Shown in pieces: positions 1 through 4,955 of a stretch of 6,606 nucleotides of DNA (the first letter of the stretch is position 1; each line of letters starts with the position of its first letter). The DNA lies in contig JAHKLH010000091.1 of NCBI GenBank assembly GCA_029856635.1, forward strand, positions 1-6,606, given 5' to 3'. Below the pieces are notes generated by a model. The model did not search any database, was not told the origin of the DNA, and saw nothing but the letters and a program-made list of their open reading frames with translations. This stretch comes from Candidatus Njordarchaeota archaeon. Lineage in GTDB: Archaea; Asgardarchaeota; Njordarchaeia; Njordarchaeales; JAHKLH01. Position numbers and translations under genes: made by a program.

Positions 1-12
1 ATCCTGGCTACA

Positions 13-41
13 CAACGGCCCCGGTTGAAAAATTGTTTTTT
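13..41 (+). terminator. Possible terminator of an off-window plus-strand gene
   Basis: A short inverted repeat (CAAC at 13-16, GTTG at 24-27) encloses a GC-rich loop. It is followed by a run of six T at 36-41 and more T-rich sequence. This would suit termination of a transcript entering from the left. The stem is only 4 bp, so the call is weak. Confidence 0.25.
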
Positions 42-208
42 ATTGTATTTTTCTATTGTACTAAAGTAAAAAAGGAAAGATAGATTTAAAAATAAAATCA
101 TTAATTAAAACAGCACGTTTCCACTTAATAGTATGTTCGTGAGATTTTTGAAATAGTCATTATTAAAGATGAAAGTTGTTTTTATAGGTAATACTTCAGT
201 TAACGAGA

Positions 209-231
209 ATCTTTAAAAGATTTAGAAAAAG
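209..231 (-). terminator. Possible terminator of the FG-GAP gene
   Basis: About 5 nt past the TAA stop of the minus-strand FG-GAP gene, the minus strand has a run of five T (225-229). Next comes a perfect 7+1+7 inverted repeat (AATCTTT-A-AAAGATT on the plus strand, 209-223). Archaeal termination often uses T-rich tracts. Here the T-run precedes the hairpin rather than following it, so this is only suggestive. Confidence 0.25.
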
Positions 232-235
232 CGAT

Positions 236-1339
236 TTATTTCACAAGACGAAAAGCAATTAGTCCAATATTACTAACACCAACCAAAATTTCCGCGATTC
301 CATCTCCATTTATGTCAGCAATTAATGGAGGATATACTGATTGTCTTCGACCGAATCTGTGAATGACAATGGGCTGAATATTACTATCTTGCTGCTTATA
401 ACATACTAATTGGCCAGTAGCGCTACCAACGATGATTTCCGGCACTCCATCACCATCGACATCACCAACACCAGGGAAATCTCCTGCGGGTCCAGTACCC
501 TTAGCCATAATTTTGCCATCCGATGAAATTATTGTAATAGTGTTTGGTATAGCACAAACAACAATCTCTAGTTTTCCGTCATTATTTATGTCAACAACTG
601 TTCCGGAGAAAGCAGGGTTTCCTAGATCAATGGACCACATCTGCCTAAGTTTCTTATTTGATATGTTAAATACCCTAACTGTTCCATCTCCAGAAGAAAC
701 CAATATCTCATTTTTTCCGTCGTTATTTAGATCGACACTGATAGCTTCCCATATACCCGCACCAAAAGACACTCTGTCTAATTCTTTGCCTTCACTATCA
801 AATAACCTCAAAGTTCTATCAGCACTTCCCGCAACGATTTCGATTTCTCCATCACCATCAAAGTCTCCTACTGCTGGACGATATACCCAATCTTCGAATC
901 TAACTACCCATAATTCTGTTCCATCATTACGTATCGCACGTAATGTATGATCTTTACTTGCTACAACGATTTCGGGATAGCCATCTTTATTAATATCGAA
1001 AATTGTTGGAACTTCAAGTAATGCTCGAAATCGCGTGTATCTCCAAAGCTCGCTATTCTCTTTTAAGCATACCAAAGCACCCTCAAATGTTGAAACTATG
1101 ATTTCTGGTGTTCCATCCTTATCAATATCTTCAACGATTGGAGTCCGTATAGCAGTTCCTCTAGCTGATATCTTTAAATTCCATAAGTCTTTTCCATTGG
1201 TATCAAGTACGTATAATATACCATCTTTTCCAGGTGTTAATATTTCCTTCTTCCCATCTTTGTTTATGTCAAATAATGTAGGCGTATAGCAACCTGCGCC
1301 GATATCTCGTCTCCAAATTTCTGCTAATGTTGCACTCAT
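236..1339 (-). CDS. Eight-repeat FG-GAP/VCBS-type calcium-loop beta-propeller
   Basis: The 367-residue protein is built almost wholly of eight repeats of about 46 residues. Each holds a calcium-loop motif of the form Dx[D/N]xDGxxE followed by a hydrophobic strand, starting at D24, D71, D115, D159, D203, D250, D293 and D342. All eight keep the D, D/N, D and E ligand positions. This is the FG-GAP/integrin-alpha-type repeat, expected to fold as a beta-propeller. The N-terminal strand (about 5-12) and the C-terminal strand (about 358-366) could close the ring. There is no signal peptide, membrane segment or anchor, so it looks cytoplasmic, which is unusual because most prokaryotic FG-GAP proteins are exported. 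The ATG start is preceded 8 nt upstream by GGTG, a Shine-Dalgarno-like element. The gene is monocistronic and divergent from the helical protein at 1683. It is probably a binding scaffold. I see no catalytic motif, and the partner is unknown. Confidence 0.85.
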   Translation of the reverse strand: MSATLAEIWRRDIGAGCYTPTLFDINKDGKKEILTPGKDGILYVLDTNGKDLWNLKISARGTAIRTPIVEDIDKDGTPEIIVSTFEGALVCLKENSELWRYTRFRALLEVPTIFDINKDGYPEIVVASKDHTLRAIRNDGTELWVVRFEDWVYRPAVGDFDGDGEIEIVAGSADRTLRLFDSEGKELDRVSFGAGIWEAISVDLNNDGKNEILVSSGDGTVRVFNISNKKLRQMWSIDLGNPAFSGTVVDINNDGKLEIVVCAIPNTITIISSDGKIMAKGTGPAGDFPGVGDVDGDGVPEIIVGSATGQLVCYKQQDSNIQPIVIHRFGRRQSVYPPLIADINGDGIAEILVGVSNIGLIAFRLVK

Positions 1340-1347
1340 TAGTAAAA

Positions 1348-1351
1348 CACC
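1348..1351 (-). promoter_or_regulatory. Shine-Dalgarno-like GGTG of the FG-GAP gene
   Basis: On the minus strand GGTG lies 8 nt before the ATG at 1339. It matches part of the GGAGGTGAT complement of the archaeal 16S tail and supports this start. Confidence 0.4.
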
Positions 1352-1409
1352 ATGCTTAACTTCAGATGCCTCTTATACCGTAAATAAAAGAAAAATAAGA
1401 TTTATCGTT

Positions 1410-1456
1410 GATATATATCGTACCAAAATAATGTTCAAAGATATTTATCGTATCAA
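1410..1456. repeat. Two 17-bp direct repeats at 30-bp spacing
   Basis: The copies at 1410-1426 (GATATATATCGTACCAA) and 1440-1456 (GATATTTATCGTATCAA) agree at 15 of 17 positions, and their starts are exactly 30 bp apart, about three helical turns. The core TTATCGT also appears at 1402-1408. Near 1373-1383 the minus strand reads TATTTACGGTA, a 9 of 11 match to the core in inverted orientation. The arrangement resembles operator sites for a dimeric or multimeric regulator upstream of the FG-GAP gene. Confidence 0.5.
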
Positions 1457-1464
1457 TCATTGAT
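1452..1464. repeat. 13-bp perfect dyad (ATCAAT-C-ATTGAT)
   Basis: A perfect inverted repeat with 6-bp arms and a 1-base centre begins inside the second direct repeat copy. It could be a separate operator half-site pair or part of the same site. In DNA this AT-rich, short dyads also arise by chance. Confidence 0.35.
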
Positions 1465-1655
1465 TCTGGAATGTGAATTCTCATTATTTCTGGTATTTAT
1501 TAGAAAAAAGAAAAATAGGAAAAATTTGTCTCTCAAGAATTAGAATGAGTTAAATACACTAAGACACTTGATAATTAGCCTATTTTAATACTTCTGTTTA
1601 TAATAATCTATATCATTTCAATCTAACAAGCCATGAATTTTAACGTCTTTGACGA

Positions 1656-1677
1656 ATATTATATTTAAGGTAGGGAT
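1656..1677 (+). promoter_or_regulatory. TATA-like element and weak RBS before the helical-protein gene
   Basis: A TATA-like stretch (TATTATATTTAA, 1657-1668) is followed by GGTAGGGAT (1669-1677), which matches GGAGGTGAT at 6 of 9 positions and ends 5 nt before the ATG at 1683. The RBS match supports this start. The TATA-like stretch is centred only about 20 nt before the ATG, too close for the usual 26-nt spacing to a start site upstream of the codon. The true TATA box may therefore be further left, for example the AT-rich stretch around 1597-1613. Confidence 0.35.
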
Positions 1678-1682
1678 TTACC

Positions 1683-2165
1683 ATGCGAAAAATCACTACA
1701 GAAAAGGAATCAGAATTAAGGGAGTTTCTACGTGGAATCACATCACAAATTGATAAAATTGAAAGACTAGTTGATGAAATTCCCAATATTGGTTCAAATC
1801 CACATGAAATAACTTCAGAAATGCTGGATGAACTTGTGGAATATCTTCGTTCTGATGTATTACCAGAAATTACAGAATTGTGTGACTTGATTAAATCCTA
1901 CGCAGGATCAATTATTGCATTTAGGGACGGAAAAAAAGTAATTAGCGAATTTAACCAAGTTTTAGAAAAAACTATGCGTCTTGTAGATATCGCTGAGCAA
2001 TTGAGAGACCTCATCAGAAAACATGCGACTAACAATCTTGTAACGGAATTAATTTCGATGTTTAATGAACATGTTGAAACTTTAAGAACGTTCTTTTCTG
2101 AAAAAGTACATAATATGCTAGATAAAATACTTGAACTTTTGCGGAAAATCGATTCTGTATTATAA
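1683..2165 (+). CDS. All-helical, coiled-coil-like protein of unknown function
   Basis: I do not recognise a family for this 160-residue protein. It is acidic and almost entirely helical by composition. Hydrophobic residues are spaced in heptad-like fashion in roughly three segments: 8-32, 45-75 and 86-158. A short break at 33-44 (PNIGSNPHE) and another at about 74-84 (AGSIIAFRDGKK) separate them. It has no signal peptide, membrane span, cysteine pair or nucleotide-binding motif. A helical bundle or an oligomerising, partner-binding protein is likely. Coding is supported by length, amino-acid composition, a fair RBS and the absence of a better reading frame on either strand. It is divergent from the FG-GAP gene and converges on the PIN gene with a 70-nt gap. 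Methyl-accepting-like or chaperone-type helical proteins share this look, but nothing specific supports either. Confidence 0.7.
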   Translation: MRKITTEKESELREFLRGITSQIDKIERLVDEIPNIGSNPHEITSEMLDELVEYLRSDVLPEITELCDLIKSYAGSIIAFRDGKKVISEFNQVLEKTMRLVDIAEQLRDLIRKHATNNLVTELISMFNEHVETLRTFFSEKVHNMLDKILELLRKIDSVL

Positions 2166-2173
2166 TATTTAGT

Positions 2174-2190
2174 GAAAAATGCGTTTCGCA
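2174..2190 (-). terminator. Hairpin plus T-run terminator of the kinase/NADK/PIN operon
   Basis: Read on the minus strand, a stem TGCG-AAA-CGCA (2190-2180) is followed at once by five T and a C (2179-2174). This is about 45 nt past the TAA of the PIN gene and resembles an intrinsic terminator. The short 4-bp stem limits confidence. It also lies just past the stop of the convergent plus-strand gene. Confidence 0.4.
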
Positions 2191-2235
2191 CATAAATTTA
2201 CAGTCGTAGGTAATTGTCATCCTTTGCATCAAGTT

Positions 2236-2730
2236 TTACTCAATTACAAACCATTTTCCAGCACGTAAATATAGTACTGGGACTCCCTTTTTTCTGAGCC
2301 TTCTAACTAGCTCCATATCTGTTGTTGCAACAATAGCGTTTATCTTTTCAGCTGCGCGAGCCAAAATTTCATCATGAACTTCCCATTTTTTGAGCTTCTT
2401 TTTAAGTTCCTCTACCTCCCTTCTGATATTTGGGTCTATTTCGTCAACATATAGTACTGGTAACTTCATTCTTTTAATTAGCTCCAGAGCAAAATCTGCC
2501 GCGAGTTTTTTCTTACCCTTTGCTTTTTCACGCAATATTTTTAACTCTTCTAGTGTCGAATCAAGGATAGCTAATAGGCCTCCCTCTGATGCGGAATATA
2601 GAGCCTCCTCAATATTTAATTGCCTTCGTTTTCCAGCTACTGGTAACATCAGTAATGAACTATCAATTAATATAATTCTATTCCTATATTTAGGTAACTC
2701 TCTACCTGTTTTTTCCCTATTCGAAGTCAT
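2236..2730 (-). CDS. Fcf1-like PIN-domain protein (probable endoribonuclease)
   Basis: This 164-residue protein is a single PIN domain, a metal-dependent RNase fold. The first acidic motif is IDSSLLML with D23, where most relatives have DTN. Next come E61/E62 in STLEELK, D120 in the VHDEILARAAEK segment and D138 in VATTDMELVRRL, followed by the typical KGVPVLYLR strand. The KGKKKLAADFALELIKR segment after the second acidic motif is characteristic of the archaeal Fcf1/Utp24-related group. A charged helical stretch, about 100-116, precedes the third acidic residue. Its ATG overlaps the NAD kinase stop as ATGA, indicating translational coupling, with AGGTG 10 nt upstream. Family members act in rRNA maturation in eukaryotes, and related PINs act as VapC toxins. 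No antitoxin gene is adjacent, so a housekeeping RNA-processing role is favoured. The exact substrate is unknown. Confidence 0.85.
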   Translation of the reverse strand: MTSNREKTGRELPKYRNRIILIDSSLLMLPVAGKRRQLNIEEALYSASEGGLLAILDSTLEELKILREKAKGKKKLAADFALELIKRMKLPVLYVDEIDPNIRREVEELKKKLKKWEVHDEILARAAEKINAIVATTDMELVRRLRKKGVPVLYLRAGKWFVIE

Positions 2731-3545
2731 ACTTTATGCACACCTGATCCTGCCAACATCAAATTTAATATACGCTTTAAACGGAAAAAGCGTTTAAATC
2801 GAATCAATCCCACGGTTTTACTTGACTTTGTTATAATAAGGGTAAAGGGTGCTGGTAGTTCTACTTTCTCGGATCCATCAATGACTAAAAGTAGTTTATT
2901 TACTGCGCGGAATTTTATTTTGATTTTCCTACTTTGCGAAAATACTAATGGAGGAACAATTCCCAATTGAGGACAAACGGCTACGATTATTACTCCATTA
3001 ACTTCTTCATCAACTATAGGGCCTCCTGCAGATAATGCATATGCCGTGCTCCCGATTGTTGTAGAGATTATTACGCCATCAGCTCTAACTGAGCAAAGAT
3101 ATTCGTCGTCTACAACCAAATCAAAATATATTAATGATCTTTCAGGAGAAATGACAACCAAATCATTAAAAAAGTGAAATGTCATCTGCATTTCGGAAAC
3201 AGTACATTTTAATAGTGTGTATTCTATTACATCATACTTATGCTCGGTATAAAGCTGAATTGCTTTATTAATTTCCCTTGGCGAGATTTCCGATAATGCC
3301 CCAACTTTACCATAACGGATTCCAAAGCAGGGCACCTTTATTCTTTTAGCTACATTTAATAGAGTTCCATCTCCTCCCAATACAATTGCAATGTCAACAT
3401 TATCTGGAACTTTATTTATGCTTTCACTATCGATTTTGGTAATAATTTGAATTCCTTTCGATTCTATGATATTAACTACTCTTCTAAGTTCGTTTTCATT
3501 TACATGTTGTCTTGAGTAAATAATGACCGCTCGTTTCGTACTCAT
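2727..3545 (-). CDS. nadK: NAD kinase (ATP/polyphosphate-NAD kinase)
   Basis: The enzyme phosphorylates NAD to NADP in the cytoplasm. The 272-residue product from the ATG at 3545 shows the family hallmarks in order. These are GGDGT at 57-61 with the catalytic Asp59, GIRYGKVGALSEI (75-87) in place of the usual G-N-x-G-x-L-G-F-L segment, FNDLVV at 126-131, the glycine-rich block starting RADGVIISTTIGS with GSTAYALSAGGP at 165-176, and a VIDG turn at 221-224 before the closing strands. Length is normal for archaeal NADKs. Two TTG codons (3554, 3551) could extend it by up to three residues, but these overlap the kinase stop. The ATG lies 2 nt past that stop, so I chose it. It is the middle gene of a three-gene operon and overlaps the PIN gene by 4 nt. 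The NAD-binding and catalytic features look intact. Confidence 0.95.
   Translation of the reverse strand: MSTKRAVIIYSRQHVNENELRRVVNIIESKGIQIITKIDSESINKVPDNVDIAIVLGGDGTLLNVAKRIKVPCFGIRYGKVGALSEISPREINKAIQLYTEHKYDVIEYTLLKCTVSEMQMTFHFFNDLVVISPERSLIYFDLVVDDEYLCSVRADGVIISTTIGSTAYALSAGGPIVDEEVNGVIIVAVCPQLGIVPPLVFSQSRKIKIKFRAVNKLLLVIDGSEKVELPAPFTLIITKSSKTVGLIRFKRFFRLKRILNLMLAGSGVHKV
2741..2745 (-). promoter_or_regulatory. RBS (AGGTG) of the PIN gene inside the NAD kinase gene
   Basis: AGGTG on the minus strand lies 10 nt before the PIN ATG, within the last codons of the NAD kinase gene. It supports the overlapping start and reinitiation or coupled translation. Confidence 0.45.
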
Positions 3546-3547
3546 TA

Positions 3548-4072
3548 TCAACAATCCTTTTCTCTAATTTTTTCAAGTATCTTTTCAACTACTTCCTTTA
3601 CTGACAAATATGTTGTATCTATTTCAATCACTTTTTTTGCCCCAAATGCATCGAGACATTCACCCAAGATGACCTTAAACCTTTCAGCATCTACATTTTC
3701 GTGTATTTTTTCCTCTGGCCATCCTTTTTCCCGTAATCTTCTTTCTAATTCAAATGGTTCGCAGGTAAGAACCACGCAAAAATCTATCAAATCATCTGGT
3801 ATTAGATCTGCACACAAGCCCTCAATAATAACCCTTTTCTTCTGTTTAAGCTCTTTGCTTATATGCTTCCTAAACTTCTCTGGAGCAACGACATATGCCT
3901 TCCTTTTTGAGTCAAAATCCATGTATAGTTTTCGTGTTATGACAAATTCACTTATAGAAATTAGATCCGCTGAAAGCTCCTTTGCTAGAAATTTTGCAAT
4001 AGTTGTTTTGCCCGTGCCTGGAGTTCCAGTGATAATAACTCGAATTTTTCCTTTTTGATGAATATCATTCAT
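3548..4072 (-). CDS. AK6/Fap7-type adenylate kinase family protein
   Basis: This 174-residue P-loop protein carries a Walker A motif GTPGTGKTT at 16-24, and a LID-like segment RRLREKGWPEEKIHEN (111-126) typical of the AK6/Fap7 family. Archaeal members interconvert adenine nucleotides and, like eukaryotic Fap7, are linked to small ribosomal subunit assembly through uS11. The Walker B region normally reads DxH, but here it is IIEGLCADLIP (82-92), so the usual Asp and His appear replaced by Glu84 and Leu86. That may mean altered catalysis. The ATG at 4072 follows AGAGTTGAT, a 7 of 9 match to GGAGGTGAT, at 5-nt spacing. It is the first gene of the operon with NAD kinase and the PIN protein. A broader nucleoside or nucleotide kinase role is the main alternative. 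Confidence 0.85.
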   Translation of the reverse strand: MNDIHQKGKIRVIITGTPGTGKTTIAKFLAKELSADLISISEFVITRKLYMDFDSKRKAYVVAPEKFRKHISKELKQKKRVIIEGLCADLIPDDLIDFCVVLTCEPFELERRLREKGWPEEKIHENVDAERFKVILGECLDAFGAKKVIEIDTTYLSVKEVVEKILEKIREKDC

Positions 4073-4077
4073 GATTC

Positions 4078-4134
4078 ATCAACTCTAATATTTTATGGTT
4101 TTTACAATTACAATAGCGGGAAAACATATTTTAG
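4078..4134 (-). promoter_or_regulatory. Promoter region and RBS of the kinase/NADK/PIN operon
   Basis: The RBS AGAGTTGAT (minus strand, 4086-4078) sits 5 nt before the ATG. Two TATA-like candidates lie upstream: CTAAAATATG (4134-4125) and ATAAAATATTA (about 4097-4087). The distal one fits the archaeal 26-nt rule, with a leader of roughly 30 nt that contains the RBS. The proximal one would put the start inside the gene. Confidence 0.4.
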
Positions 4135-4176
4135 GGTTCTTGTGATGAATATTGTATGCATATTATCGAAAGATTG

Positions 4177-4210
4177 TCTAAATTTTAGATTAAAGAGCTA
4201 CTGAACTCTT
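4177..4210 (+). promoter_or_regulatory. TATA-like dyad and small hairpin before the SepF-like gene
   Basis: The perfect inverted repeat TCTAAA-T-TTTAGA (4177-4189) contains an archaeal TATA-like stretch centred 29 nt before the ATG at 4212. This spacing predicts a nearly leaderless transcript, and indeed no Shine-Dalgarno match is seen. A second inverted repeat (AAGAG 4193-4197, CTCTT 4206-4210) abuts the start codon. A repressor binding the dyad would block TBP, which is inference. Confidence 0.4.
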
Positions 4211-4211
4211 C

Positions 4212-4499
4212 ATGATGAAAAGTCGGTATACAGCAGTGAGCGAAATAATAGCAATTGAATTGAACTCGGGTTCTGATGTAAGAGAATTATTGACCGCTAT
4301 TAGGCAAAGAAAAATTATTGTGGCAAAGCTTAGCAATAAATTTGTTAGAAAGAATAAATTTCTGGCTCGACTAATTTCACATATAAGAAAACTCAAAGCA
4401 AAGGTACTAGCATTGAATAATTACAGTTATTTAGTGATAGTTCCAGATGAAATCAAAATTAGATTCAAAAAAAATACTCCGTTAAAGTGCCAATATTAG
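4212..4499 (+). CDS. Short SepF/DUF552-like protein
   Basis: The 95-residue product shows the layout of the SepF (DUF552) fold. A strand (EIIAIEL, 11-17) is followed by SDVRELLTAIR helix (21-31), a strand KIIVAKLS (34-41), a long helix (about 46-66) and a final strand pair ending LVIVPDEIKIRF (74-85). SepF anchors FtsZ to the membrane in bacteria and many archaea. The usual N-terminal amphipathic membrane-targeting helix is missing and the protein is shorter than typical archaeal SepF, so it may be a divergent paralog or a soluble relative. Two ATG codons stand in tandem at the start (4212 and 4215). The gene is divergent from the kinase operon and converges on the SWIM gene with a 30-nt gap, ending in TAG. 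The assignment rests on fold pattern and a few motif residues only, so function is uncertain. Confidence 0.55.
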   Translation: MMKSRYTAVSEIIAIELNSGSDVRELLTAIRQRKIIVAKLSNKFVRKNKFLARLISHIRKLKAKVLALNNYSYLVIVPDEIKIRFKKNTPLKCQY

Positions 4500-4529
4500 A
4501 CGTAAATTCATGTAACATTACCTGAGCAA

Positions 4530-4943
4530 CTATATCCATTTGATTAAGAATTCTTTCATTTGATCTTTGGGAAGCTCAATACTTATGTTAATTGCGTGAT
4601 TGCGGATAATTGCGAGCATACATGCCAAAATGTGTGCACAAAAAGTTCTTCGTGAACTATTGGATTTAAGTAACACATGAAAAACAAAATCGGGACATGA
4701 GCAAATGAATTTATTTCCACGAATTACTACAATATATATTGCTCGTGTTCCAGTAACGCACCAAAAAATTATCTCTTGCTTTGCTGATTTAATTACATAT
4801 TTTCTAATTCCTCGCTGACTATATATCTCAAGAGCATGCTTGTAAATTTGAGGGAAAGACTGTTTCGCTCCTTCAAGAATCTTTATTATCCCCCTAATTG
4901 CCTCGTTATTGCTAACTTGCTCCTCAAGTTTAACGTTTTTCAA
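4530..4943 (-). CDS. SWIM zinc-finger protein, Sws1/ZSWIM7 (Shu2)-like
   Basis: The 137-residue protein has a SWIM motif CxC-x18-CxHxxA with C81, C83, C102, H104 and A107. The context CSCPDFVFHVLLKS then FCAHILACM closely resembles the Sws1/ZSWIM7/Shu2 family, in which the CxHxxA form is diagnostic. In eukaryotes these proteins pair with Rad51 paralogs and promote recombinase filament assembly. An archaeal counterpart would be expected to assist RadA. The N-terminal half is helical (about 13-44), then strands at 48-53, 57-62 and 68-75 lead into the zinc site. The start is a TTG, with GTGAT immediately upstream. No in-frame ATG is available. It lies 12 nt after the coiled-coil gene and in the same frame, so the two are surely co-transcribed. 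The stop is TAG, 30 nt from the convergent SepF-like gene. Other SWIM proteins are possible relatives. Confidence 0.8.
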   Translation of the reverse strand: MKNVKLEEQVSNNEAIRGIIKILEGAKQSFPQIYKHALEIYSQRGIRKYVIKSAKQEIIFWCVTGTRAIYIVVIRGNKFICSCPDFVFHVLLKSNSSRRTFCAHILACMLAIIRNHAINISIELPKDQMKEFLIKWI

Positions 4944-4948
4944 ATCAC
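4944..4948 (-). promoter_or_regulatory. RBS-like GTGAT deciding the TTG start of the SWIM gene
   Basis: GTGAT (within GAGTGAT) directly precedes the TTG. Since GAT is the 3' end of the GGAGGTGAT complement, this close spacing is workable, and it supports a TTG start just after the upstream TAG. Confidence 0.4.
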
Positions 4949-4955
4949 TCAGTAC

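Larger units (their letters stand above)
1..235. other. Gene-poor left edge
   Basis: No convincing gene is visible here. The first 27 bases are clearly richer in G+C than the rest, so they may be the tail of an upstream gene or RNA. One forward frame (3-83) stays open from the window edge to a TAG and would give a 26-residue tail with a hydrophobic stretch and a basic end. The T-rich DNA alone would produce such a stretch, so this is weak. A 15-codon ORF at 169-216 is also too short to support. The remainder is AT-rich spacer downstream of the minus-strand FG-GAP gene. Confidence 0.4.
1340..1682. promoter_or_regulatory. 343-bp divergent intergenic region with repeats
   Basis: No gene is visible in this stretch, which separates the FG-GAP gene (minus) from the helical-protein gene (plus). 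It is strongly AT-rich, with two A-rich tracts (around 1381-1395 and 1503-1523) that share the string AAAAGAAAAATA. It contains a 17-bp direct repeat (1410-1426, 1440-1456), a 13-bp dyad (1452-1464) and a partial inverted relative of the repeat core at 1373-1383. It must hold promoters for both genes. The number of repeated elements suggests a bound regulator, which is inference. Confidence 0.5.

Noticed and set aside
169..216. A 15-codon plus-strand ORF reading MKVVFIGNTSVNENL, reminiscent of the first strand and P-loop of a small GTPase.
   Set aside because: It stops after 15 codons, the lysine and glycine of a real P-loop are absent, and no GTPase-like continuation appears in any frame before the FG-GAP gene.
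893..900. TTCGAATC, a string typical of a tRNA T-loop.
   Set aside because: It lies within codons of the FG-GAP gene, with no acceptor, D or anticodon stems around it. No tRNA was found in the window.
432..950. Long plus-strand open frame rich in Ser and Pro opposite the FG-GAP gene.
   Set aside because: It is the antisense of the repeated calcium-loop codons, which are read as Ser/Pro-rich sequence. It has no RBS and no family features. The same applies to 1035-1289.
1346..1360. Possible five-codon leader peptide (ATG GTG TTT TAC TAA) just before the FG-GAP start, with overlapping TAATG.
   Set aside because: It is too short to support, has no attenuator structure, and the GGTG within it is better explained as the RBS of the FG-GAP gene.
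1410..1456. Start of a CRISPR array.
   Set aside because: There are only two full copies with a 13-bp gap, far too short for spacers, and no further copies follow.
2236..2730. PIN protein as a VapC toxin of a toxin-antitoxin pair.
   Set aside because: No small antitoxin gene is adjacent. The gene is coupled to NAD kinase, and its KGKKKLAADFALELIKR segment fits the Fcf1-like group better.
2390..2797. Plus-strand open frame across the PIN and NAD kinase junction.
   Set aside because: It is antisense to two well-supported genes, with Ser/Phe/Leu-rich low-complexity content. The frames at 1898-2191, 3669-4058 and 4190-4396 are shadows of the same kind.
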